The notes under the pieces were generated by a model that searched no databases, had not been told where the DNA came from, and saw only the letters and a program-made list of their open reading frames with translations. A stretch of 9,192 nucleotides of DNA, from positions 14,152 to 23,343 of the forward strand of contig DHOB01000035.1 in the NCBI GenBank assembly GCA_002409675.1, read 5' to 3'. The position numbers and the translations under genes are program-made. Positions 1-6,230 of this stretch are shown here, one piece after another (the first letter of the stretch is position 1; each line of letters opens with the position of its first letter). The DNA comes from Ruminococcaceae bacterium UBA5401 (GTDB lineage Bacteria; Bacillota; Clostridia; Oscillospirales; Acutalibacteraceae).

Positions 1-525
1 ATCCTGCGCTCGATGCGCCGCGGAGGCGACCGCTCTTCGCTGGAGGCGCTGATCCGCAGGATGCGCGCCGCCGTGCCGGGCCTGGTGCTGCGCACCACGC
101 TGATTGCGGGCTACCCCGGCGAAACGGAGGAGCAGTTCGGCGAGCTGTGCGACTTTGTGCGCGAGAACCGCTTCGAGCGGCTGGGGTGCTTCGCCTATTC
201 GCAGGAAGAGGGCACGCCTGCCGCGGCCCTGCCGGGCCAGATCGGCGCGGAGGAGAAGCGCCGCCGGGCGCAGGTTGTCACCGAGATGCAGATGGAAATC
301 ATGCAGGAGCAGGGCGAGCGCATGGCCGGGCAGACTCTGCGCGTGCTGACCGAGGGCTGCGAAGGGAACCGCTGGTTCGGGCGCTCGTACATGGATTCGC
401 CGGACGTGGACGGCGGGGTCTGGTTCCGGGCGCCGGCCGGGGAAGAGCCCGCGCCGGGGGAGTTCGTGCGTGTGAAGATCACCGGCTGCGCCGACGGCGA
501 GCTGGCCGGGGAGCGCGTTTCGTAA
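1..525 (+). CDS. rimO: Ribosomal protein S12 methylthiotransferase RimO, C-terminal part (5' end outside window)
   Basis: This frame is open from base 1 to the TAA at 523-525 and gives 174 residues, the last third or so of a roughly 440-residue radical-SAM protein. RimO adds a methylthio group to a conserved aspartate of ribosomal protein S12. The first 75 or so residues are the end of the radical-SAM barrel, with the LRTTLIAGYPGETEEQF stretch followed by RFERLGCFAYSQEEGTPAA. The last 65 or so form a TRAM domain with GRSYMDSPDVDG, the form seen in RimO rather than the tRNA enzyme MiaB, and a closing DGELAGE that resembles the usual DYDLVGE ending. The Fe-S cysteine motif would lie upstream and cannot be checked. 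The gene ends 16 nt before pgsA, so the two are very likely co-transcribed. MiaB or MtaB are the alternatives, but the TRAM motif argues for RimO. Confidence 0.93.
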   Translation: MLRSMRRGGDRSSLEALIRRMRAAVPGLVLRTTLIAGYPGETEEQFGELCDFVRENRFERLGCFAYSQEEGTPAAALPGQIGAEEKRRRAQVVTEMQMEIMQEQGERMAGQTLRVLTEGCEGNRWFGRSYMDSPDVDGGVWFRAPAGEEPAPGEFVRVKITGCADGELAGERVS

Positions 526-541
526 AAAGGGAGGGGCGAAC

Positions 542-1144
542 ATGAACCTGCCAAACAAGCTGACGACCGTGCGCATCGCGATCATCCCGTTCTTTTTAAT
601 TGTGATGCTGGGCAAATGGCCGGCCGGGTACCATTACCTGCTCGGCCTGATTCTGTTTGCCGCCGCCGCCCTCACGGACCGGCTGGACGGCAAAATCGCG
701 CGCGCGCGCAACCAGATTACGGTTTTCGGGAAGTTCATGGACCCCCTGGCGGACAAACTGCTGGTCGTCTCGGCGCTGATATGCCTGCTGGCCGACGGCG
801 CAGCCGACCCGTGGGCGGTCATCCTGATTGTCGCGCGGGAGTTCATGGTCACGGGCCTGCGCCTTGTCGCGGTGGAGAAGGGCCGGGTCATCGCCGCGAA
901 CCGGTGGGGCAAGACCAAGACGGTCAGCCAGGTCGCGGCCGTGATTCTGGTGCTCGCGTTCCAGTTCGTGCAGGAGCTGGCCGACGCGGGGCGCGTCGCG
1001 CCGTTCACGGTCTGGGGCATGCCGAGCGCCGACGCCTTCGCGCTTCTGGGCGGCGCGCTGATCTGGATTTCCGTCTTTTTCACGATCGTCTCCGGCGGAA
1101 TCTATATTCTGCAGAATATTGACGTGCTGAAAGACGTAAAATAA
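542..1144 (+). CDS. pgsA: CDP-diacylglycerol--glycerol-3-phosphate 3-phosphatidyltransferase
   Basis: This 200-residue membrane enzyme makes phosphatidylglycerophosphate from CDP-diacylglycerol and glycerol-3-phosphate, the committed step to phosphatidylglycerol and cardiolipin. The CDP-alcohol phosphotransferase signature is complete: D46, D49-G50, A53-R54, G63, D67 and D71 give the DxxDG-xx-AR-x8-G-xxx-D-xxx-D pattern. The N-terminus MNLPNKLTTVRI is typical of PgsA, and the sequence has about five or six hydrophobic segments. The length matches the family. The start at 542 is supported by a strong AGGGAGGGG ribosome binding site at 528-536, five nt upstream. It follows rimO by 16 nt, a gene order common in Firmicutes. 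PgsS-like or other CDP-alcohol transferases are possible alternatives but less likely. Confidence 0.95.
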   Translation: MNLPNKLTTVRIAIIPFFLIVMLGKWPAGYHYLLGLILFAAAALTDRLDGKIARARNQITVFGKFMDPLADKLLVVSALICLLADGAADPWAVILIVAREFMVTGLRLVAVEKGRVIAANRWGKTKTVSQVAAVILVLAFQFVQELADAGRVAPFTVWGMPSADAFALLGGALIWISVFFTIVSGGIYILQNIDVLKDVK

Positions 1145-1289
1145 AGGCAAAGAACCGGCCTGCCGAAAATGGTGCGGGTTGTTCCTCTGACAGGGGAAAT
1201 GCCGCGAAGCGGCAAAAAGGCGCGGCCGACGCAGGGAGCAAAAGGACGGCGTCTTTTTGCGTCTGCACGATTTTCGGCGGCCGGGGGGC
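1145..1289 (+). other. Intergenic stretch after pgsA with small hairpins, no gene recognised
   Basis: No convincing gene is seen here; a 76-codon frame starting at 1169 has no ribosome binding site and runs into the promoter and T-box. The segment holds a perfect TGCCGC-gaa-GCGGCA hairpin (1200-1214) and a GACGC/GCGTC pairing (1228-1232 with 1249-1253) followed directly by five T (1254-1258). The latter may be a weak terminator for rimO-pgsA. I checked by eye for the common riboswitch cores and recognised none. Confidence 0.4.
1228..1258 (+). terminator. Possible weak intrinsic terminator of the rimO-pgsA unit
   Basis: A 5-bp stem GACGC/GCGTC with a 16-nt loop is followed at once by TTTTT. 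The stem is short for an intrinsic terminator. An overlapping alternative fold pairs GCAAAAG (1238-1244) with CTTTTTGC (1253-1260). It is the only U-tract-associated hairpin between pgsA and the next promoter. Confidence 0.3.
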
Positions 1290-1318
1290 TTTACAGCGGC
1301 GCGCTTGTGTACTATACT
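1290..1318 (+). promoter_or_regulatory. Sigma-A type promoter for the cysE-cysS-ybaK operon
   Basis: TTTACA (1290-1295) and TATACT (1313-1318) are separated by 17 nt, five of six matches each to the sigma-A -35 and -10 consensus. Transcription would begin near 1325, about 55 nt before T-box stem I. The surrounding 1300-1380 segment is clearly more AT-rich than the flanking DNA. Confidence 0.65.
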
Positions 1319-1347
1319 TTGTTGTGTCAGCAAAACCGGCTTTCGGC

Positions 1348-1353
1348 TATACT
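1348..1353 (+). promoter_or_regulatory. Second candidate -10 element upstream of the Cys T-box
   Basis: This is an exact second copy of TATACT, 35 nt downstream of the first. The only TTG-like -35 (TTGTGT, 1322-1327) is 20 nt away, which is too far for a strong promoter. If used, RNA would start near 1360, about 20 nt before stem I, which is nearer the usual T-box leader geometry. Confidence 0.3.
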
Positions 1354-1380
1354 GAAGAATGATCCTGATTTTTTGAAATG

Positions 1381-1605
1381 CGTCGAACGGAAGAAGTAAC
1401 CGCGCACGCGGGCGGCAGAGAGAAAGCGCCGAAGCGGCTGAGAGCGCTTTCCGCAGAGCGGGCGGCGAAGTGCATCCGCGAGCAGGCGGGGGGAAACCAG
1501 TATCCCCGCCCGGCAGGCACCGTTATCGGCCGAAGAGCGAGAAAAACGGAGTGGAACCGCGGAAGAATTTCGCCTCCGTCCCTTTTTGGGGACGGAGGCT
1601 TTTTT
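1381..1605 (+). promoter_or_regulatory. T-box riboswitch, cysteine-type (specifier UGC), controlling cysE-cysS-ybaK
   Basis: The leader senses uncharged tRNA-Cys and switches between a terminator and an antiterminator. Stem I closes with UCG and CGGA (1383-1391) pairing UCCG and CGA (1475-1481). It carries the loop-E AGUA (1395-1398) opposite GAA (1467-1469), AGAGA (1417-1421), and an 8-bp distal helix GAAAGCGC/GCGCTTTC (1422-1429 with 1444-1451) closing a loop with GGCTG. The specifier codon is TGC at 1471-1473, one nt after GAA and followed by the expected purine. The antiterminator has CGGAG (1547-1551) pairing CTCCG (1574-1578), the bulge TGGAACC (1552-1558), and GCG (1559-1561) pairing CGC (1571-1573). 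UGGA would pair with an acceptor end carrying discriminator U73, the base of tRNA-Cys. Codon and bulge therefore agree, and so do the genes downstream. Confidence 0.95.
1572..1605 (+). terminator. Rho-independent terminator of the Cys T-box
   Basis: An 11-bp stem pairs 1572-1582 with 1589-1599 around a six-nt loop and is followed by six T (1600-1605). Its 5' arm includes the CTCCG and CGC used by the antiterminator, so the two folds exclude each other, as in all transcriptional T-boxes. Confidence 0.93.
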
Positions 1606-1608
1606 GGG

Positions 1609-1635
1609 CCCCGCGGCGCGCCCCGCGCCGCGGGG
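1609..1635 (+). other. Perfect 12-bp all-GC hairpin between terminator and cysE ribosome binding site
   Basis: CCCCGCGGCGCG (1609-1620) and CGCGCCGCGGGG (1624-1635) are perfect reverse complements with a 3-nt loop. The hairpin begins three nt after the terminator U-tract and ends 26 nt before GGAGG. It has no U-tract of its own on the plus strand, so it is unlikely to be a terminator. An mRNA 5'-end stabiliser on read-through transcript is a possible role (inference). Confidence 0.6.
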
Positions 1636-1673
1636 GGCAAGGCCGAAGCAAGCGGGGCGGCGGAGGTTTTTTG

Positions 1674-2348
1674 ATGTTTGCCAGACTGAAAGCGGAACTG
1701 GATTCCATTATGGACCGCGACCCGGCGGCCCGTTCCAGGGCGGAGGTCTACTTTCTGTACTCCGGGTTCAAGGCCGTGCGGTCGTACCGCCGGGCGCACT
1801 GGTTCTTTACGCACGGGCACAAGTTCATCGCGCGGTATATCTCCCAGCGCGCGCGGCATAAGACGGGAATCGAAATCCACCCGGGCGCCAAAATCGGGAA
1901 GGGGCTGTTCATCGACCACGGCATGGGCGTGGTCATCGGCGAAACGTCCGAAATCGGCGACAACTGCACCCTGTACCAGGGCGTGACGCTCGGCGGCACG
2001 GGCAAGGACCACGGCAAGCGCCACCCGACCCTCGGCAACAACGTGCTGGTGGGGGCGGGCGCCAAAATCCTGGGGCCGTTCCGGGTGGGCGACAACGCCC
2101 GCGTGGCCGCGGGGGCCGTGGTGCTGAACGAGGTGCCCCCCAATGCGACGGCGGTCGGCGTGCCGGCGCGCATCGTGCGCCTGAACGGCGTGCGGCCCGC
2201 GAACCTGGACCAGATCCATATCGGCGACCCGGTCTCGCAGCAGCTCTGCTACCTGGGATGCGAGATCGGCCGCCTGGAAAGGCAGCTTGAGAAAATGAAA
2301 GCGGCGCTCGCCGCGCAGGACGGCGCAAAAAGCCGGAAAAACGCCTGA
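1674..2348 (+). CDS. cysE: Serine O-acetyltransferase
   Basis: CysE transfers acetyl from acetyl-CoA to serine to give O-acetylserine, the carbon acceptor for cysteine synthesis in the cytosol. The 224-residue protein is the short Gram-positive (EpsC-like) form. A helical N-terminal part (residues 1-62) precedes a left-handed beta-helix of hexapeptide repeats (about 65-165). Visible motifs are GIEIHPGAKIG (E67 at the position of the usual catalytic-dyad Asp, as is common in this subgroup), FIDHGMGVVIGET with H82, TLYQGVTLGGTG, KRHPT with H117, and VGVPARIV. A charged, probably helical tail (195-224) ends in KNA, without the terminal Ile that docks into cysteine synthase in proteobacteria. The start at 1674 is set by GGAGG (1662-1666), seven nt upstream; an upstream extension of the frame would read through the T-box. 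It is first in a T-box operon and 21 nt ahead of cysS. Confidence 0.95.
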   Translation: MFARLKAELDSIMDRDPAARSRAEVYFLYSGFKAVRSYRRAHWFFTHGHKFIARYISQRARHKTGIEIHPGAKIGKGLFIDHGMGVVIGETSEIGDNCTLYQGVTLGGTGKDHGKRHPTLGNNVLVGAGAKILGPFRVGDNARVAAGAVVLNEVPPNATAVGVPARIVRLNGVRPANLDQIHIGDPVSQQLCYLGCEIGRLERQLEKMKAALAAQDGAKSRKNA

Positions 2349-2369
2349 CGGAACAGGAGGAAGAAAAAA

Positions 2370-3773
2370 ATGAAAATCTACAACACGCTGACGAGGCAGA
2401 AGGAAGAGTTCGTGCCCCTTGTGCCGGGCGAGGTGAAAATCTACGCCTGCGGGCCGACCGTCTACAACTTCATCCACATTGGCAACGCGCGCCCCATCTG
2501 CGTGTTCGACACGCTGCGCCGGTACCTGGAGTACCGCGGGATGAAGGTGACCTTCGTGCAGAACTTCACCGACATCGACGACAAAATCATCCGCCGCGCG
2601 AACGAGGAGCACAGCGATTACCTCACGGTTTCCCGCCGGTATATCGAGGAGTACAAGACCGACGCCGAGGGCCTGAACGTGCGCCCGGCCACGGTGCACC
2701 CGCTTGCGACGGAGAACATCGACGAGATCCTCTCGATGGTCTCTTCCCTGGTGCAGAAAGGGTACGCCTACCCCGCGCCGAACGGCGACGTGTACTTCCG
2801 CACGGGGAAGGACAGAGAGTACGGCAAGCTCTCGCACCAGCCGCTGGACGACCTGAAGTCCGGCGCGCGCATCGCCGTGGGCGAGCAGAAGGAGGACCCG
2901 CTGGACTTCGCCCTCTGGAAGGGCGCGAAGCCCGGCGAGCCGAGCTGGCCCTCCCCGTGGGGAAGGGGGCGGCCGGGCTGGCACATCGAGTGCTCCGCCA
3001 TGGCGCGCCGCTACCTCGGCAGGACCATCGACATCCACTGCGGCGGGCAGGACCTCATCTTCCCCCACCACGAGAACGAGATCGCCCAGAGCGAATGCTG
3101 CAACGGCGTGCCGTTCGCGCGGTACTGGATGCACAACGGCTATATCAACGTCGACAACCGCAAGATGTCCAAGTCGCTCGGCAACTTTTTCACGGTGCGC
3201 GACGTCGCGCAGAAATACGGCTACGAGCCGATCCGCTTCCTGATGCTTTCGGCGCACTACCGCTCCCCCATCAATTACAATGAAGAGGTCATGGGCCAGT
3301 GCCGCGCCTCACTGGAGCGCCTGTACAACTGCCGCGGGAACCTCGGGTTCCTGCTCGCCCACGCGAAGCCCGGCGAGCGGGAGGGCGAAAAGGCGGTCCG
3401 CCGCAGGCTGGAGACGTACCAGGACAAGTTCATCGAGGCGATGGAGGACGACCTGAACACCGCCGACGCGCTCTCGGCGCTGTTCGACCTGGCGAAGGAC
3501 ATCAACTCCAGCCTGACGGCCGAAACCGCGCCGTCGAAAGAGCTGTGCGCGTTCGCGCTGGGCCTGTTCGGCGAGCTGGCCGGCGTGCTGGGCCTGCTGT
3601 ACGCCAAGAGCGGCGCCACCGCGGACGCGGAGATCGAGCGCCTTATCGCCGAGCGCCAGAAGGCCCGCGCCGCCAGGGACTGGGCCACCGCCGACCGCAT
3701 CCGCGACGAGCTGAAGGCCCGCCACATCGTCCTGGAGGACACCCCCCAGGGCGTAAGATGGAAAACAACGTGA
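2370..3773 (+). CDS. cysS: Cysteinyl-tRNA synthetase
   Basis: This class I aminoacyl-tRNA synthetase charges tRNA-Cys with cysteine. At 467 residues it is full length. The HIGH-type signature is H36-I-G-N39 in ACGPTVYNFIHIGNARP, and the KMSKS loop is at 265-269 (DNRKMSKSLGN). The zinc site that selects the cysteine thiol is intact: C27, C208, H233 and E237, each exactly one residue offset from the E. coli ligands. FTDIDDKIIRRA is also characteristic. The C-terminal DALR-type helical domain and the ERQKARAARDWATADRIRDEL anticodon-binding tail are present. The start is supported by AGGAGG (2355-2360), nine nt upstream. With cysE just upstream it falls under the UGC T-box, which matches its own tRNA substrate. 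Confidence 0.98.
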   Translation: MKIYNTLTRQKEEFVPLVPGEVKIYACGPTVYNFIHIGNARPICVFDTLRRYLEYRGMKVTFVQNFTDIDDKIIRRANEEHSDYLTVSRRYIEEYKTDAEGLNVRPATVHPLATENIDEILSMVSSLVQKGYAYPAPNGDVYFRTGKDREYGKLSHQPLDDLKSGARIAVGEQKEDPLDFALWKGAKPGEPSWPSPWGRGRPGWHIECSAMARRYLGRTIDIHCGGQDLIFPHHENEIAQSECCNGVPFARYWMHNGYINVDNRKMSKSLGNFFTVRDVAQKYGYEPIRFLMLSAHYRSPINYNEEVMGQCRASLERLYNCRGNLGFLLAHAKPGEREGEKAVRRRLETYQDKFIEAMEDDLNTADALSALFDLAKDINSSLTAETAPSKELCAFALGLFGELAGVLGLLYAKSGATADAEIERLIAERQKARAARDWATADRIRDELKARHIVLEDTPQGVRWKTT

Positions 3774-3787
3774 CCGGCAGAGCCGGT
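3773..3787 (+). other. Small intergenic hairpin between cysS and ybaK
   Basis: ACCGGC-aga-GCCGGT is a perfect 6-bp hairpin beginning on the last base of the cysS stop codon. No T-run follows, so it should not end transcription and ybaK is likely on the same mRNA. Confidence 0.4.
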
Positions 3788-3821
3788 TCCGGCGCGGGGC
3801 ACAGTAAAAAGGAAGGGTAAA

Positions 3822-4331
3822 ATGTCGAAGGAACTCAAAACGAATGTGATGCGGATTCTCGACCGGGCGAAAATCCCGTACAGGGCCCGGTACTATGAGG
3901 TTTCGGACGGAAAAATCGACGGCCTTTCCGTCGCGCGGAAGCTGGGGCAGAACGTGGAGCAGGTCTTCAAGACCCTGGTCACGCGCGGCGCGGACGGCGG
4001 CTATTTCGTGTTTGTGCTGCCCGTGGCGAAGGAGCTGGACCTCAAGGCCGCCGCGAAGAGCGTCGGGGAAAAATCGGTCGGGATGATCCACGTGAGCGAA
4101 ATCAACAGGGTCACCGGCTATATCCGCGGGGGATGCTCGCCCGTCGGCATGAAGAAGCGGTACCGCACCGTGTTCGACTCCAGCTGCGAAAAGCAGCCGT
4201 CGATTTTTGTGAGCGGGGGAAGAATCGGCGCGCAGGTGGAGGTCGAGCCGCGCGCGCTGATAAAATTCCTCGGCGCCGCCGCCGCGCCGATTGTGGAGGA
4301 AGCGCCCCGGGAGCCGGCGGGCCGGGCATGA
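3822..4331 (+). CDS. ybaK: YbaK-type aminoacyl-tRNA deacylase (Cys-tRNA(Pro) deacylase)
   Basis: YbaK proteins hydrolyse Cys wrongly attached to tRNA-Pro by prolyl-tRNA synthetase, acting in trans in the cytosol. The 169-residue product has the single YbaK/ProRS-editing domain. YYEVSDGKIDGLSVARKLG (24-42) leads to VFKTLV, with K50 at the place of the catalytic lysine. VFVLPVAKELDLKAAAKSVG (63-82) and VTGYIRGGCSPVGMKKRYRTVFD (97-119) carry the GxSPxG substrate loop. The last 18 or so residues are an Ala/Pro-rich extension. The start is supported by GGAAGGG (3811-3817). The gene lies 48 nt after cysS with no terminator between, so it is probably the last gene of the Cys T-box operon. The YbaK subgroup rather than ProX (Ala-specific) is judged from the GYIRGGCSPVGMKK stretch; specificity itself is inferred. 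Confidence 0.92.
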   Translation: MSKELKTNVMRILDRAKIPYRARYYEVSDGKIDGLSVARKLGQNVEQVFKTLVTRGADGGYFVFVLPVAKELDLKAAAKSVGEKSVGMIHVSEINRVTGYIRGGCSPVGMKKRYRTVFDSSCEKQPSIFVSGGRIGAQVEVEPRALIKFLGAAAAPIVEEAPREPAGRA

Positions 4332-4332
4332 A

Positions 4333-4368
4333 AATCCGGGGCGCGCACCGGTATGCGCGTCCCGGATT
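4333..4368. terminator. Convergent hairpin between ybaK and cstA, candidate bidirectional terminator
   Basis: Bases 4333-4347 pair with 4354-4368 in a 15-bp stem (one G-U) around the loop ccggta, two nt after the ybaK stop codon. Each strand has only a short T-tract: on the minus strand the stem end plus the next bases gives TTTT, on the plus strand TT. It is placed to end both ybaK and cstA transcripts, with the stronger case for the minus strand. Confidence 0.5.
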
Positions 4369-4399
4369 CATAAGGAGGAACAACAGCGAAGCGGGAGGT

Positions 4400-6112
4400 T
4401 CAGACCGCTTTTCCCAGTTTGGCGGGCGCGGGCTTTTCCGCCAGCTTCCTCAGGCAGTGGTAGGCGACCATCACGGCCAGCGCCATCAGCAGGGAAGCCA
4501 CAATCAGCTGCAGGCCGTCGGTGAGGAACACGAACTGCCCGTGGCCGAGCTTGATGAAGATGTTCCAGACGGCCATCACCAGCGCCGTCATGGTCACGCC
4601 GAGCATGAAGGTCATCGGCACGTAGAGCATCCAGCCGCTGCGGCCCGTCGTCTTGAGGAAGACCGCCAGCGCGATCAGCACCAGAGCGGCGAGCAGCTGG
4701 TTGGCGGACCCGAACAGCGACCAGATGTTGTTGTATCCGCCGAGCGAGAGCAGGAAGCCGAAAAGCAGCGTGACGACCGTGGAGACGTACTTGTTGGTCA
4801 GGAATTTCGCCGCGGGCGAATGGGCCTTTCCGTCCTCGCCGTACAGCAGCTCCTGCATCGACATTCGCCCGATGCGCGCGACCGAGTCCAGCGTTGTGAG
4901 GCACAGGGCCGAAACGCACATCGTCATGCTGCACTTCGCCGCGTAGACCGGCATGCCGAACTTCTCGAAGAACCCGGCGACGCCGGCCGAGAAAATCTGG
5001 AACGGCGTGCCGTCGGGCAGCTTGCCGCCCTTGGCCGCGGCGCCGGCGACCACCAGCGCCACCACGGCCAGCAGGGACTCCACCATCATGGCGCCGTACC
5101 CGATGCCGACCATATCCTTTTCATTGCGCACCTGCTTGGAGGAGGTGCCGGAGGAAACCAGGCTGTGGAACCCGGAGACCGCCCCGCACGCGATGGTGAC
5201 GAACAGCATGGGGAACAGCATCTTCCCGTTCACGTTGAACGAGGTGAAGGCCGGCAGGTTCATGTTCGGGCGCGTCATGAAGATGCCGAGCACCCCGCCG
5301 GCAATCATGAAAATCAGCAGGAACGAGCTCAAATAGTCGCGCGGCTGCATCAGAATCCACATCGGCACCACGGCCGCGAAGAAAATATAGGCGAAGACCA
5401 CCAGCAGCCACTGCATCTTGTTCAGGTAGACCGGCAGCGCCATGCCGGCGGCCATGATGGCGACGAACGCCGCCAGCCCGGCAAAGAACATCACGGCGGG
5501 CTTCGGCTTTGCGTATTTCATGAAGAGGCCGAACAGCACCGCGCCCAGAATGTAGAACAGCGAGATGGAGCCCGCCGCCGCGCCGGGGGCGGTGGTTTCG
5601 CCGACCGTCACGGGGCTTGTGAGCGAAAGCGAGCCGGCCGCGGCCGCGTTGAAGGTGGAGGCGACCATGTCGCCGAACGCCGCGATGACCAGCAGCGAGA
5701 ACACCCAGCAGAAAATCAGGAACAGGCGCTTGCCCGTCTTGCCGATGTACTGCTCAATAATCAGGCCGATGGACTTGCCCTCGCTTTTGACCGACGCATA
5801 CAGGGAGCCGAAATCCTGCACCGCCCCGAAGAACACTCCGCCGACCAGAATCCACAGCAGGGCCGGCAGCCAGCCGAACATGGCCGCGATGATGGGCCCC
5901 GTGACGGGCCCGGCCCCCGCGATGGTGGAGAACTGGTGCGCGAAAACGACCGACTTCGGCGTGGGGATATAGTCCTCGCCGTCTTCATGGGCATAGGCGG
6001 GGGTTCTTGCGGCGGGGTCGATGCCCCATTTTTTCGCGAGCCATCTGCCGTAGAAAAGGTAGCCGCCGCCCAGCACGGCAATCGAGAGCACAACAATCGT
6101 CAAACCGTTCAT
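4400..6112 (-). CDS. cstA: CstA family carbon starvation protein (peptide/pyruvate transporter)
   Basis: This is a 570-residue polytopic inner-membrane protein with about 14-16 hydrophobic segments. The CstA family is known for peptide uptake on carbon starvation and, in related members, pyruvate uptake. Conserved blocks are FAHQFSTIAGAGPVTGPI (57-74), WILVGGVFFGAVQDF (87-101), CGAVSGFHSLVSSGTSSKQV (309-328), TTLDSVARIGR (406-416) and WSLFGSANQLLAAL (464-477). It lacks the long C-terminal part of the roughly 700-residue E. coli proteins, as is usual for the shorter Firmicutes form. The start at 6112 is supported by AGGAAGGA (6121-6128 on this strand), eight nt upstream. A T-box leader lies immediately upstream, so expression should respond to an uncharged tRNA. 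The transported substrate cannot be told from sequence; the T-box makes peptides or amino acids more likely than pyruvate (inference). Confidence 0.94.
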   Translation of the reverse strand: MNGLTIVVLSIAVLGGGYLFYGRWLAKKWGIDPAARTPAYAHEDGEDYIPTPKSVVFAHQFSTIAGAGPVTGPIIAAMFGWLPALLWILVGGVFFGAVQDFGSLYASVKSEGKSIGLIIEQYIGKTGKRLFLIFCWVFSLLVIAAFGDMVASTFNAAAAGSLSLTSPVTVGETTAPGAAAGSISLFYILGAVLFGLFMKYAKPKPAVMFFAGLAAFVAIMAAGMALPVYLNKMQWLLVVFAYIFFAAVVPMWILMQPRDYLSSFLLIFMIAGGVLGIFMTRPNMNLPAFTSFNVNGKMLFPMLFVTIACGAVSGFHSLVSSGTSSKQVRNEKDMVGIGYGAMMVESLLAVVALVVAGAAAKGGKLPDGTPFQIFSAGVAGFFEKFGMPVYAAKCSMTMCVSALCLTTLDSVARIGRMSMQELLYGEDGKAHSPAAKFLTNKYVSTVVTLLFGFLLSLGGYNNIWSLFGSANQLLAALVLIALAVFLKTTGRSGWMLYVPMTFMLGVTMTALVMAVWNIFIKLGHGQFVFLTDGLQLIVASLLMALAVMVAYHCLRKLAEKPAPAKLGKAV

Positions 6113-6192
6113 ATTTTTCTTCCTTCCTCAAGTTCCATAAAGGGTCTTGCGGTTTGCCGGAATACCGCGCCGCGCGGGGGAAAAAAGGGTAT

Positions 6193-6230
6193 AAAAAAAC
6201 CCCGTCTCCGATCCGGAATCAGAGACGAGG
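6193..6230 (-). terminator. Rho-independent terminator of the cstA T-box
   Basis: On the minus strand CCTCGTCTCTGA (6230-6219) pairs with TCGGAGACGGGG (6211-6200) in a 12-bp stem with two G-U pairs and a 7-nt loop, followed by seven T (6199-6193). The 5' arm contains the CTCTG used by the antiterminator, so the folds compete. Confidence 0.92.

Noticed and set aside
1145..1289. Possible riboswitch or small RNA after pgsA
   Set aside because: Several hairpins are present but I could match none to the cobalamin, FMN, SAM, TPP, glycine, c-di-GMP, guanidine, fluoride or ZTP cores, and no promoter for a small RNA was seen. An Rfam scan would settle it.
1169..1399. 76-codon frame between pgsA and the Cys T-box
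   Set aside because: No ribosome binding site, no recognisable family, and it runs through both promoter elements into stem I.
1470..1673. Upstream extension of the cysE frame starting in T-box stem I
   Set aside because: The codons would cross the specifier, antiterminator and terminator. GGAGG seven nt before 1674 sets the start.
1347..3257. 636-codon open frame on the minus strand
   Set aside because: It is antisense to cysE, cysS and the Cys T-box, which are all recognised families. Its composition (runs of R, H, V, A, L, P) is that of an antisense shadow in GC-rich DNA.
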